A DNA stretch of 64,000 bases from an uncultured Actinomycetes bacterium (GTDB lineage Bacteria; Actinomycetota; Acidimicrobiia; Acidimicrobiales; Acidimicrobilacustridaceae): contig CALEHQ010000036.1 in the NCBI GenBank assembly GCA_937876315.1, positions 37,045 through 101,044 of the forward strand. The letters run 5' to 3'. This document shows, piece after piece, positions 27,674-37,919 of this stretch. A program made the translations under genes and the position numbers. Under the pieces are notes generated by a model. That model saw only the letters and a program-made list of their open reading frames with translations. It was not told the DNA's origin and ran no database searches. Within the stretch, counting starts at the first letter, position 1, and every line of letters starts with the position of its first letter.

Positions 27674-28183
27674 ATGACCACAGACACTCCCGCCCCCGAC
27701 GATCAGCAAAATGATCACGGCACACGGACTGGTGTCATCATCGTCGTCATTGCGGTTGTTGTCGGACTCATCCTGCTCACAAAGGGGTATGGGTCGGGCC
27801 AGTCCGAGGTTTCGCCCGCAGGCCAGAGTTCATCGAACACCACGGTGGTGGTGTCGACCACGACCACGTTGGTAGCGAACGCTCCGGCGTCAGTGAAGGT
27901 CAAGGTCGTGAACACCACGACGATTCCAGGCCTTGCGACCAAGAACCGCGACCGATTGCAAGCTGCTGGATACACGCAGGTCTCTGTCGGCGATACGCCG
28001 AACCCGCAGGAAAAGACCACGGTCTATTACGTCGCTGGTTCTGAAGGTGACGGACAAGCAGTGGCGACCGCGCTCGGCCTTGCTCCCGAACAGGTGCTGG
28101 CGATGCCCAACCCACCGCCTGCGGAACTTGCTGGCGCAACGGTTCTTGTTATGGCTGGTACCGATCTCGGCTCCAGTAGCTAG
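27674..28183 (+). CDS. LytR_C-domain membrane protein (VirR/Rv0431-like)
   Basis: The 169-residue protein has a short cytoplasmic N-terminus, one membrane span (VIIVVIAVVVGLILL, about residues 20-35), a Ser/Thr-rich linker and a C-terminal LytR_C domain (VKVKVVNTTTIPGLATKNRDRLQAAGY, in part). The same order of genes and domains is seen at Rv0430-Rv0431, where Rv0431 (VirR) affects membrane-vesicle release and the cell wall. A cell-envelope role is inferred from that. Confidence 0.8.
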   Translation: MTTDTPAPDDQQNDHGTRTGVIIVVIAVVVGLILLTKGYGSGQSEVSPAGQSSSNTTVVVSTTTTLVANAPASVKVKVVNTTTIPGLATKNRDRLQAAGYTQVSVGDTPNPQEKTTVYYVAGSEGDGQAVATALGLAPEQVLAMPNPPPAELAGATVLVMAGTDLGSSS

Positions 28184-28229
28184 CGCATCTGAGGATTCGC
28201 CGGTTCGCGATCCCTGCTTCACTTGAGAG

Positions 28230-29222
28230 ATGCGGGTCGTCGTAGCGCCAGACAAGTTCAAAGGAACGGCAACCGCGTCCGTTCTCGCGTCTGCGATCGG
28301 GGCTGCGTTGGCTGGGGCCGGACACGAGGTTGAGATCTGTCCGATGGCCGATGGGGGCGAAGGATTCCTCGAAGTTCTTGGCGGTGCCAATCGGATAACG
28401 ACGGTGAATGGACCTCTTGGAGATCCGGTCGACGCGGGGTGGCGACTGGCAAAGGGAACAGCAATCATTGAAATGGCCGCCGCTTCGGGTCTGGTTCTTG
28501 CGGGCGGTGCGGAAGAGAACGATGCGATTGAAGCGACGACACGCGGCGTTGGCGAGTTACTTCTGAGCGCGGTCGAAGCGGGAGCGCGTCGCATCGTTGT
28601 TGGAGTTGGTGGTTCGGCGACGACCGATGGCGGACTCGGCGCGTTGAAGGCCATGCATCCACCGCAAAAGTTTCGCGGTATCGATCTTTCGGTCGCGTGT
28701 GATGTGCGCACAACCTTCGTCGATGCTGCAGAGGTGTTTGCTCCGCAGAAAGGAGCATCGCCTTCGCAGGTTGCGCTGCTTCGCCGACGGCTTGAGCGTC
28801 TGGCGCAGGTTTTCAAGATGGAATCCGGTGTCGACGTCACCGAAGTTGAAGCTGGGGGTGCAGCGGGTGGACTCGCTGGCGGATTGCTCACCGTTGGGGC
28901 CAAGCTCGTCAGCGGGTTTGAGTTCGTTGCCGATGAAGTCGGACTCGATGAACTGATTGAAGGCGCTGACCTCGTCATCACTGGCGAAGGGTTTCTTGAT
29001 GACGAGTCGTTTGATGGAAAAGTCGTTGGCGGTGTCGCCGCGCTGTGCGCAGAACTCGATGTGCCGTGTGTGGCGATCGTCGGCGAAGTGATTGAACCTT
29101 TGCCGGCGTTCCCGAAAGGCTTCTCGGTGGTATCGCTCACCGAGAGATTCGGCGTTGATCGTTCGATGGAAGACCCCATCGACTGCGCTATCGAAGTTGC
29201 GCTCGAATTCGTCGAGCACTGA
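28230..29222 (+). CDS. Glycerate kinase (GlxK/GarK type)
   Basis: The 330-residue protein begins MRVVVAPDKFKGTATA and has CPMADGGEGFLEVLGG, EMAAASGL, GVGGSATTDGGLGAL, ITGEGFLDDESFDGK and VPCVAIVGEV, the blocks of type I glycerate kinases. It phosphorylates glycerate, usually to 2-phosphoglycerate. gpgS two genes away makes glucosyl-phosphoglycerate, so this kinase may recycle glycerate from that solute, which is inference only. It converges with the next gene with an 11-base gap. Confidence 0.9.
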   Translation: MRVVVAPDKFKGTATASVLASAIGAALAGAGHEVEICPMADGGEGFLEVLGGANRITTVNGPLGDPVDAGWRLAKGTAIIEMAAASGLVLAGGAEENDAIEATTRGVGELLLSAVEAGARRIVVGVGGSATTDGGLGALKAMHPPQKFRGIDLSVACDVRTTFVDAAEVFAPQKGASPSQVALLRRRLERLAQVFKMESGVDVTEVEAGGAAGGLAGGLLTVGAKLVSGFEFVADEVGLDELIEGADLVITGEGFLDDESFDGKVVGGVAALCAELDVPCVAIVGEVIEPLPAFPKGFSVVSLTERFGVDRSMEDPIDCAIEVALEFVEH

Positions 29223-29233
29223 GAACGAACCAG

Positions 29234-30085
29234 TTAGAACTTCGAAATCACATCGTCGGCGAATTTGCCCATTGCTTCTGGCAATTTCGCTGGGTGCATT
29301 GCCAGCGGCGGAACCAACATTCGTGTGACGCCGAGATCGGCGAGCATCTTGATGATTTCAACGGTGGGTGCCCCACCACTGGTGATTTCGATGGTGTTGG
29401 GATCACGGCCAGCTTCTTCTGCCGCAGCGCTCATGACGGGAAGAAGTTCGGGCAGCTTGCGTGGATCGGCGGGGAAGAAGCCATCGCCGAAGCGCCCTGC
29501 TCTTCGGGCCGCGGGCTTTGAATGTCCTCCGACAACAACCGGGATTGTTCCGTTTGTCGGTTTCGGAAATGAATAGATATCGCTGAACGAACTGTGGGTT
29601 CCTTGGTAGTTCGCAACCTCGTTATTCCAAAGCGCGCGCAGTGCGTGAATGGAATCGTCGGTATGCGCGCCGCGGTCATCCCAGCCCACTCCAATCGCGT
29701 CGAATTCCTCGTGCAGCCAACCGACACCAACACCAAGGATGAAACGTCCGCCGGTGAGCATGTCGAGCGTTGCGCATTCCTTCGCAAACACAACCGGATT
29801 GCGGAGCGGCAGGATCATTACGCCAGTCGCCAACTTCAGAGTCGTCGTATGTGCACCAACCCACGTGAGCCAAACAAGCGGATCGGGTACGGGTGCGGTT
29901 TCGTCGCCGGGCATCTTGCCGTCACGTGAGTAGGGGTACTCGCTTTCGTATCCCTTTGGGATGGCGGGGTGTTCAACCGTCCAGACGCTTTCGAAGCCGT
30001 TGGCTTCCGCGCACTGACCCATTGTGATTGCGCCTTCAGGAGTGGTGTAGGCGCCGGTGTTTGCGAAGATGATTCCGAAATCCAT
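29234..30085 (-). CDS. LLM-class F420-dependent oxidoreductase (TIGR03619-like)
   Basis: Start at ATG 30085 gives 283 residues opening MDFGIIFANTGAYTTPEGA; the upstream TTG is less likely. It has ATGVMILPLRNPVVFAKE, LDMLTGGRFILGVGVGWLHEEF and PTNGTIPVVVGGHSKPAARRA, standard for F420-dependent luciferase-like enzymes. Minus-strand TACGTT (30092-30097) ends six bases before the ATG. Substrate unknown. Confidence 0.87.
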   Translation of the reverse strand: MDFGIIFANTGAYTTPEGAITMGQCAEANGFESVWTVEHPAIPKGYESEYPYSRDGKMPGDETAPVPDPLVWLTWVGAHTTTLKLATGVMILPLRNPVVFAKECATLDMLTGGRFILGVGVGWLHEEFDAIGVGWDDRGAHTDDSIHALRALWNNEVANYQGTHSSFSDIYSFPKPTNGTIPVVVGGHSKPAARRAGRFGDGFFPADPRKLPELLPVMSAAAEEAGRDPNTIEITSGGAPTVEIIKMLADLGVTRMLVPPLAMHPAKLPEAMGKFADDVISKF

Positions 30086-30127
30086 TCGCGAAACGTACGC
30101 CAAATCTTGTTGCAGCGACGGATGGAA

Positions 30128-31036
30128 TCAGTCTGCGAGCCGTGGGTGCAGTTGGCGGTAGGACTCAAGAGTCGCAAGTGCTGGTCGTTCGGCGTAGGAA
30201 ATTTCGTGCGCATCGAGATCGGGTGGGCTCAGCGTGAAGGCATCGGGAACAAGTCCAGGCCGAATGCGACGCATCGCAGCTTGCATGACCTGCGCAGCCA
30301 TTGGCGAAAGTTCGTGAAGAGGACGGTTGCGATGGATGCGTTCGCCAAGGTCAACCTGCGCAATCGTTTGTGCGCCAAAGCGGTTCACGATGTCGATGAG
30401 CATCGCAATGTCGACGCCGTATCCCTCGACGAAGGGCAATTGCTCAAGCACTTCGCGCCGACCGCCGTATTCACCCGAAAGTGGTTGCACGATCTCACCG
30501 AGTTCAGGAAAGCACATGGTGAGAAGTGGGCGGGCAACAAGTTCGGTGACTCGTCCGCCGCCGCGAACGTGTCCGTCGACTGGTCGCTCGTAGAAGCCCT
30601 TCACAAAACCGACCGATGAATCGGTGAGGAGCGGGCCGAGCATTCCGGAAATGAAACGCGTACTGAAGTCGCGAACGTCGGCGTCGCACCACACGACAAC
30701 ATCCCCGCTCGATGCATAAAGCGACTTCCACAACGCTTCGCCTTTGCCGTGACCGCGCCCGAACTCAACTAACACCTGCGATGCATCAATTACCTTTGCG
30801 CCGGCCGAACGTGCTTCGTCCGCGGTGCGATCCGTCGAGTGATCATCGACCACGATGATTTCGTCGACGAGCGGGCGAGTCTCGATCAACTTCGTGCGAA
30901 TGCGTTCGACGATCTGCCCAACCGTGGCCTCTTCGTTTCGGGCTGGGATACACACTGACACCGTGGTGGCGCCCTTGACCCTGACGAGTTCATCAAGATC
31001 GAACGCGCTGGCGACGTGGGTGCGGGGAGAGCTCAC
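30128..31036 (-). CDS. gpgS: Glucosyl-3-phosphoglycerate synthase
   Basis: The GT81 enzyme transfers glucose from an NDP-glucose to 3-phosphoglycerate, the first step to glucosylglycerate and, in mycobacteria, to methylglucose lipopolysaccharides. The 302-residue protein has SVCIPARNEEATV, IIVVDDHSTDRT, HGKGEALWKSL, the metal motif in WCDADVRDF, GGGRVTELVARPLL and QPLSGEYGGRRE, in the same order as mycobacterial GpgS. The start is GTG 31036, shorter at the N-terminus than the mycobacterial protein by about 20 residues. No phosphatase gene (gpgP) is adjacent. Confidence 0.92.
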   Translation of the reverse strand: MSSPRTHVASAFDLDELVRVKGATTVSVCIPARNEEATVGQIVERIRTKLIETRPLVDEIIVVDDHSTDRTADEARSAGAKVIDASQVLVEFGRGHGKGEALWKSLYASSGDVVVWCDADVRDFSTRFISGMLGPLLTDSSVGFVKGFYERPVDGHVRGGGRVTELVARPLLTMCFPELGEIVQPLSGEYGGRREVLEQLPFVEGYGVDIAMLIDIVNRFGAQTIAQVDLGERIHRNRPLHELSPMAAQVMQAAMRRIRPGLVPDAFTLSPPDLDAHEISYAERPALATLESYRQLHPRLAD

Positions 31037-31161
31037 CTCTCCATCGTTGGCGAGACGGGGCTCGGGGGCAAGGCCGATCGAGAACTTTGGCCAATAGGTG
31101 CCAGATGGCGATCGGTCGCTAGGATTGGCGTCGTTCGATACCGACGTCCGAGGTTTCTGTC

Positions 31162-31440
31162 ATGAGCGTTTCCGTCCGAGTTCCCCCCGTCTTTCGTCCG
31201 CTGACATCTGGTCAGTCGACCGTGTCGGTCGAGGGCGCCACGGTTGCGCAGGTTTTGGCCAGCCTCGACGCTGCCTATCCGGGTTTTTCGGAGAAGCTTC
31301 TTTCTGACGACGGCAGCCTCGTGCGCTACGTCAACCTGTTTGTTGACGACGACGACGTCCGTTTCATGGAGGGCCTCGACACCGTCGTGCCCGATGGCGT
31401 CACCGTTTCGATCATGCAGGCCGTGGCCGGCGGGGCCTGA
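31162..31440 (+). CDS. MoaD/ThiS-family sulfur carrier, CysO-like
   Basis: A 92-residue ubiquitin-fold protein: SVRVPPVFRPLTSGQSTVSV, YVNLFVDDDDVRF, VTVSIMQAVAGGA. It follows mycobacterial CysO (VNIYVNDEDVRF, ending AVAGG) closely. The C-terminus reads AVAGGA, one Ala beyond the reactive di-glycine, so trimming would be needed before adenylation. CysO delivers sulfur for cysteine synthesis by CysM; neither cysM nor the Mec protease lies in this window. TAGGAT at 31118-31123 is a possible -10. Confidence 0.85.
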   Translation: MSVSVRVPPVFRPLTSGQSTVSVEGATVAQVLASLDAAYPGFSEKLLSDDGSLVRYVNLFVDDDDVRFMEGLDTVVPDGVTVSIMQAVAGGA

Positions 31441-31514
31441 GTCCCAGCATTTCCCAGTCCTGGCCGGGTTTCTTTCCTCTCGGGTTGCGATTCGGGCCTG
31501 ACGGTGGTTTCCTG

Positions 31515-33240
<1,726 letters not shown>

Positions 33241-33263
33241 TCGTCTGACGGTTCATAGTTTGA

Positions 33264-33291
33264 AAACGGGCGCCCTTCGGGGCGCTCGTTT
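33264..33291 (+). terminator. Terminator hairpin after groL
   Basis: AAACGGGCGCCC pairs with GGGCGCTCGTTT over 12 bp (one G-T) around a TTCG loop, 23 bases after the groL stop; the stem itself ends in TTT. Confidence 0.85.
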
Positions 33292-33314
33292 CGCGTGCGG
33301 GTACCGTGTCACCT

Positions 33315-34127
33315 ATGACTCGTCGCCGATCAGAGAGCGTTCTTGCCCGGCGCTTCAGCGACGGCGGGAGTATCGATGAGGGTCGGCGTCCTGAAGAACT
33401 CATTGTCGAAGAGCCGCTTGAGGTTCGGCTCGACGGGACACTGGTTGCCACGACGATGCGCACGCCTGGTCACGACTTCGAGTTGGCCGCGGGGCTTTGC
33501 TTTACCGATGGGCTCTTGGGCGACGCATCGATCGAGACGTGTCGCTATTGCGGCACCGGCAGCGCGGTGGAAACGGAATTCAATGTCGTAAGTATCGACA
33601 CGGGTGGCAAAGCACCCGAGCCGACTTCCCGCCTGACGACAACTTCGTCATCGTGCGGGATCTGTGGTTCGACACAGATTGATGAACTCACCGAACGACT
33701 CTCGCCGTTGCCCTCGTACGAGCCGTGGCCAACTCCTCTTTTGCTGCGCGTTATTGATCGCGTTCGGACCGATCAGGAACTCTTTGCTCGAACTGGTGGA
33801 GTCCATGCGGCAGCCGCGTTCGATCGAGATGGAAACGTTCTGCTTCTTCGAGAAGACATTGGCCGCCACAACGCAGTCGACAAAGTCATTGGGAATTTAT
33901 TGTTGGAATCAAAACTTCCGGCCCGCGATCTTGCGCTCTTTGTGAGCGGTCGCGCGTCGTTCGAAATCGTGCAGAAAGCGTGGGCTGCCGGATTTGAAGC
34001 GATGGTGGCGGTTTCGGCTCCATCTGCACTTGCGGTCGAAACGGCTCGTGTCGCCGGAATGACAGTTGCTGGTTTCGTGCGTGATGGTGGATGTAATGTG
34101 TATTGCGGACCAGGAGTGACTGACTAA
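33315..34127 (+). CDS. fdhD: Formate dehydrogenase accessory sulfurtransferase FdhD
   Basis: FdhD passes sulfur to the molybdenum cofactor of formate-dehydrogenase-type enzymes. From ATG 33315 it has 270 residues with EEPLEVRLDG, TPGHDFELAAGLCFTDGL, the sulfur-carrying CxxC in SSCGICGS, TGGVHAAAAFD, EDIGRHNAVDKVIG and SGRASFEIVQKAW. TACCGT at 33302-33307 ends seven bases before the ATG; GTG 33306 is an alternative start. The next gene, overlapping its stop, is the matching enzyme. Confidence 0.95.
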   Translation: MTRRRSESVLARRFSDGGSIDEGRRPEELIVEEPLEVRLDGTLVATTMRTPGHDFELAAGLCFTDGLLGDASIETCRYCGTGSAVETEFNVVSIDTGGKAPEPTSRLTTTSSSCGICGSTQIDELTERLSPLPSYEPWPTPLLLRVIDRVRTDQELFARTGGVHAAAAFDRDGNVLLLREDIGRHNAVDKVIGNLLLESKLPARDLALFVSGRASFEIVQKAWAAGFEAMVAVSAPSALAVETARVAGMTVAGFVRDGGCNVYCGPGVTD

Positions 34128-36361
34128 TGCGCCGTATCAATCCCAAGTTTTGGGTGAGCCTTCGTCCAAACGGCATTGGTCTCAACAAGCCGTTTCACCA
34201 TCTCGATATGGCGAAAATTGCTTGGGCGAACAAGCGCCACGGTCGTTACGCCTGGAAGGTGCTCACGCAGGGCGTTTGCGACGGTTGTGCGCTCGGCGTT
34301 GCTGGTCTGCACGACTGGACGATGGATGACATTCATCTTTGTCTGACGCGTTTGCGACTTCTCGAGATGAATTGTGCCGATCCCATCAAAGAGTCGGCAT
34401 TCAGCGATGTTGCGACATTGCGATTGAAATCGGGCAAGGAACTTCGCGACCTTGGCCGACTTGCGCACCCCATGCGGCGTCGACGCGGCGAACGTGGATT
34501 CACGCGGATCTCTTGGGAAGAAGCGCTTAGCGCAATCACCGACCGATTGCGCACGACCAACCCTGATCGCGTTGGCATGTTCCTGACGAGTCGGGGAATT
34601 ACGAACGAGACCTATTACGCAGCCGGTAAAGCGGCGCGCTCTATGGGAATCGCCAATGTCGATTCCGCAGCGCGCATTTGTCATGCACCGTCGACGACTG
34701 CGCTCAAAGCAACGGTTGGTGTGGCGGCAACAACATGTTCACTTTCCGATGTCATAAAGACCGATTTGCTCGTCATTTGGGGAGCAAATCCGGCAAACAA
34801 CCAGCCGGTGTTTATGAAGTACCTCTACAAGGCACGCACGTCGGGAACTCGAGTTGTTGTCATTAATCCGTTCCTTGAACCCGGTCTTGAGCACTATTGG
34901 GTGCCATCAACAGCAGAATCGGCACTGTTCGGCACAAAGATGTGCGATCTGCATGTGCCGGTTCGTCCGGGTGGTGACGTCGCTTTTGCTGACGCTGCTC
35001 TCAAGCGATTGGTCGAACGAGATGCGATTGATCACGCATTTATCGCAGAGCACACCGACTATTGGGACAACGTTGTCGCCCATCTGGCAGAGCTGACCTA
35101 CGAGGAACTGCTCGACGACGCCGGCCTCACCATGGTGCAACTCGATGCATTTGTTGACGAATACGCGAACGCGGGTTCAGCAATTCTTCTTTGGTCGATG
35201 GGTATCACGCAGCACAAACATGCCGGGGCTGGAGTTCGCGGCATCGTGAACCTTGCGCTTGCTCGCGGCAACGTTGGCCGCGATGGCGCAGGCCTCATGC
35301 CAATTCGTGGTCATAGTGGCGTTCAAGGTGGGGCTGAAATGGGCGCGTATGCCACAGCACTGCCGGGCGGTCTTGAACCAAACGAAGCGAATGCCGCGAC
35401 GATTGGCCAGAAATGGGGATTCGACGTTCCGGCACGTGCCGGTCTGACTGCAGCAGAAATGCCTGAGGCCGCGCTTGCTGGCAACCTCGACATCTTGTGG
35501 ATGTCGGGTGGCAACTTCCTAGACGCGCTTCCCGACCCTCGTGCTGTAGAGAAGTCGCTCGAACATGTCCCGCTACGCATTCACCAAGACATCGTTCTGA
35601 GTTCGCAGATGCTGATTCCGGGTGATGACGTCATCGTGTTACCCGTGAACACGCGATATGAACAAGAAGGTGGCGGCACCGAAACCACAACCGAGCGTCG
35701 CGTTGTCTATTCGCCGGAGATCCCTCGAGTTGTCGGCGAAGCGCGAAGCGAGTGGCGATTGTTTGCCGAGATCGCAGCGCGCGTAAATCCGGACCTCACC
35801 GACGCATTTACGTGGAGCGACAACCAACAGTTGCGTGAGGAAATTGCTCGCGTGGTTCCGAGTTACGCCGGAATTGAAACGTTGGAGAAGACTGGCGATC
35901 AAGTTCAATGGGGTGGCCCACATCTTTGTGAGGGTGGTGTCTTCCCCACGAGCGATGGGCGCGGTCGGTTCAGCGTTCTCGAGCGCCCGGTACTTGAGAT
36001 CCCCGAAGGCATGTTCACCGTGGCCACTCGTCGCGGCAAGCAGTTCAACACCATGGTCCAGGGCGAATACGACCCCTTCACCGGCACGGGCCGAGACGCA
36101 ATCTTCATCGATGCCGCCGATGCTGCTGCGCGCGGATTTCTTGATGGCGACCTTGTGACACTTCGATCTGAAACGGGCGAGTTCACCGGACACCTCCATG
36201 TGACCCGACTCGCTCAGAGATCGCTGCAAGTGTTTTGGCCCGAGGGCAATGTGCTCATTCCTTCAGGCCCTGAGCATCGAGAAGCAGCCTCGAGGGTGCC
36301 TGATTTCAACGCCGTCGTCACGATTTCCCCTGCTGACACCTCCGTGTCCGTAGCGCACTGA
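34127..36361 (+). CDS. FdhF/YdeP-family molybdopterin oxidoreductase
   Basis: A 744-residue bis-MGD enzyme related to formate dehydrogenase alpha subunits. The N-terminus has GVCDGCALGV, then SWEEALSAITDRL, the active-site region ARICHAPSTTALKATVG with Cys185 where Fdh-H has selenocysteine, IWGANPANNQPVFMKYL and RGHSGVQGGAEMG. A C-terminal molydop-binding domain follows (RGKQFNTMVQGEYDPFTGT in part). YdeP-type proteins are linked to acid resistance or to uncharacterised oxidations, so formate activity is plausible but unproven. Its start overlaps the fdhD stop, tying the two together. Confidence 0.88.
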   Translation: MRRINPKFWVSLRPNGIGLNKPFHHLDMAKIAWANKRHGRYAWKVLTQGVCDGCALGVAGLHDWTMDDIHLCLTRLRLLEMNCADPIKESAFSDVATLRLKSGKELRDLGRLAHPMRRRRGERGFTRISWEEALSAITDRLRTTNPDRVGMFLTSRGITNETYYAAGKAARSMGIANVDSAARICHAPSTTALKATVGVAATTCSLSDVIKTDLLVIWGANPANNQPVFMKYLYKARTSGTRVVVINPFLEPGLEHYWVPSTAESALFGTKMCDLHVPVRPGGDVAFADAALKRLVERDAIDHAFIAEHTDYWDNVVAHLAELTYEELLDDAGLTMVQLDAFVDEYANAGSAILLWSMGITQHKHAGAGVRGIVNLALARGNVGRDGAGLMPIRGHSGVQGGAEMGAYATALPGGLEPNEANAATIGQKWGFDVPARAGLTAAEMPEAALAGNLDILWMSGGNFLDALPDPRAVEKSLEHVPLRIHQDIVLSSQMLIPGDDVIVLPVNTRYEQEGGGTETTTERRVVYSPEIPRVVGEARSEWRLFAEIAARVNPDLTDAFTWSDNQQLREEIARVVPSYAGIETLEKTGDQVQWGGPHLCEGGVFPTSDGRGRFSVLERPVLEIPEGMFTVATRRGKQFNTMVQGEYDPFTGTGRDAIFIDAADAAARGFLDGDLVTLRSETGEFTGHLHVTRLAQRSLQVFWPEGNVLIPSGPEHREAASRVPDFNAVVTISPADTSVSVAH

Positions 36362-36403
36362 CGCTCTGACCGAGGTCTGCGGACAGGCCGTAGACTCATC
36401 CCC

Positions 36404-37087
36404 GTGACTGAGACTGTTTCCCCCAAGATCGGCATGGCCGTCATCCACCTGTTCTGCAAGGTGACACCGTTGGCCGACGCTGAAGCCATCACGACTGCGG
36501 TGCAAAAAGCCCAAGCCGAGGGCGACCAGGTCGTCACCATCGGAATTCTCGGCCACAAGGCCGACCTTGCCTTTATGGCTCTTGGTTATGACATGTGGCG
36601 TATCCGCCGCCTGCAGGCTGCGCTGCAGAACGCCGGCCTCGATATCGTCGATTCCTACGTTTCGCTCACCGAACTTTCGGAATACGCACAGGGCGTTCCT
36701 GAACCGCAGCGATCAGCGCGGCTTACACCGGTGCTTCCCCCCGAGGACAAGCCGGCCTGGTGTTTCTACCCAATGTCGAAACAACGCGGCGATGCGCATA
36801 ATTGGTTCACGCTTCCCTACGACGATCGCAAAGAACTCATGTACGAGCACGGCGCGTCGGGTCGAAACTTTGCTGGCCGAGTGATTCAGGTTGTGACTGG
36901 TTCAACTGGGCTCGACGATTACGAGTGGGGCGTCACGCTTTTTGCAACCGCTCCCGACGACCTCAAAGAAGTTGTCTACACAATGCGCTTCGACACCGCG
37001 TCCGCGTTGTACGCCGAATTCGGTCCGTTCTACACGGGCATGGTTGCGCCAGTTGAAGAAGTTCTTTCACAGCTCGGCGTCGACTGA
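36404..37087 (+). CDS. hemQ: Coproheme decarboxylase HemQ (chlorite dismutase family)
   Basis: HemQ decarboxylates Fe-coproporphyrin III to heme b, the last step of the coproporphyrin route. The 227-residue protein has VIHLFCKVTP, YVSLTELSEYAQGVPE, YPMSKQRGDAHNWFTLPYDDRKELMYEHG (in part) with the likely heme ligand His149, and FYTGM near the end. Actinobacterial HemQ proteins share these. The usual neighbours hemE/hemY are absent. TAGACT at 36391-36396 ends seven bases before GTG 36404. Confidence 0.9.
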   Translation: MTETVSPKIGMAVIHLFCKVTPLADAEAITTAVQKAQAEGDQVVTIGILGHKADLAFMALGYDMWRIRRLQAALQNAGLDIVDSYVSLTELSEYAQGVPEPQRSARLTPVLPPEDKPAWCFYPMSKQRGDAHNWFTLPYDDRKELMYEHGASGRNFAGRVIQVVTGSTGLDDYEWGVTLFATAPDDLKEVVYTMRFDTASALYAEFGPFYTGMVAPVEEVLSQLGVD

Positions 37088-37094
37088 TTTTTCG

Positions 37095-37919
37095 ATGACC
37101 GCAATTGAGCGAAGCGACGAACTTGATGTTGCGCTTGATCGATTGCGTGTGGAACTTCGCGAACTCGAATCAGTTGTTGTTGCATTTAGCGGCGGTGCTG
37201 ATTCAGCGTTTCTTGCCTACGTGGCGAATCAAACGCTTGGTCGCGATCGATGCACGGTGTTGACGGCGGTTTCTCCATCACTTGCAACAAGTGAGTACGA
37301 CGATTGTCGTGCGCTTGCAGCGGAGTGGGGACTCACTTGGATTCACTTGGAAACCACAGAACTCGAGAACATCGATTACCAGCGCAATGATTTTGACCGC
37401 TGTTTCTATTGCAAAACGGCGCTTATGGACGTGGTTGAGCCAATCGCTTCCGATCACGGAGCAGTCGCGGTTCTTGGCGTAAACCTTGATGACCTTGATG
37501 ACCACCGTCCCGGTCAGCGCGCAGCCTCTGAGCGCGGCGCGCAGTTCCCGCTGGTTGACTCTGGATTTACCAAGCAGATGGTGCGAGACGCGTCGCATCG
37601 GCTTGGTCTTCGAACCTGGGACAAACCTGCAGCTGCATGTCTGTCATCTCGAGTTCCTTACGGAACTGCGGTAACGATTTCAGTGTTGTCGCGAGTCGAA
37701 CGCGCAGAAGCAGCGTTGCATGAGCTTGGTTTCCGAGAACTGCGTGTTCGTCATTACGACGAGACTGCTCGCATTGAGGTTCCGCTTTCGACGATTGACG
37801 CGCTCATCAAACGGCGCATCGAAGTTGTTGATGCGGTCTCTGCGTGTGGGTACCGCTACGTCACACTCGATCTTGAAGGTTTGCGATCGGGCAATCTCAA
37901 CGCCGCGCTTGAGCCATGA
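37095..37919 (+). CDS. larE: ATP-dependent sacrificial sulfur transferase LarE
   Basis: LarE gives its own cysteine sulfur to build the nickel-pincer cofactor of lactate racemase-type enzymes. From ATG 37095 (274 residues) it has the PP-loop SGGADSAF at Ser32-Asp36, DFDRCFYCKTALMD, RPGQRAASERGAQFPL and AAACLSSRVPYG with Cys182 at the sacrificial position. larB and larC do not flank it, so the target enzyme is unknown. It starts seven bases after hemQ and its stop overlaps the next gene (ATGA). A longer frame from 36942 shadows hemQ. Confidence 0.88.
   Translation: MTAIERSDELDVALDRLRVELRELESVVVAFSGGADSAFLAYVANQTLGRDRCTVLTAVSPSLATSEYDDCRALAAEWGLTWIHLETTELENIDYQRNDFDRCFYCKTALMDVVEPIASDHGAVAVLGVNLDDLDDHRPGQRAASERGAQFPLVDSGFTKQMVRDASHRLGLRTWDKPAAACLSSRVPYGTAVTISVLSRVERAEAALHELGFRELRVRHYDETARIEVPLSTIDALIKRRIEVVDAVSACGYRYVTLDLEGLRSGNLNAALEP

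Noticed and set aside
33241..33300. A groS gene or further chaperone next to groL.
   Set aside because: Only a terminator follows groL, and upstream is the CIRCE element; no small beta-barrel ORF is present.
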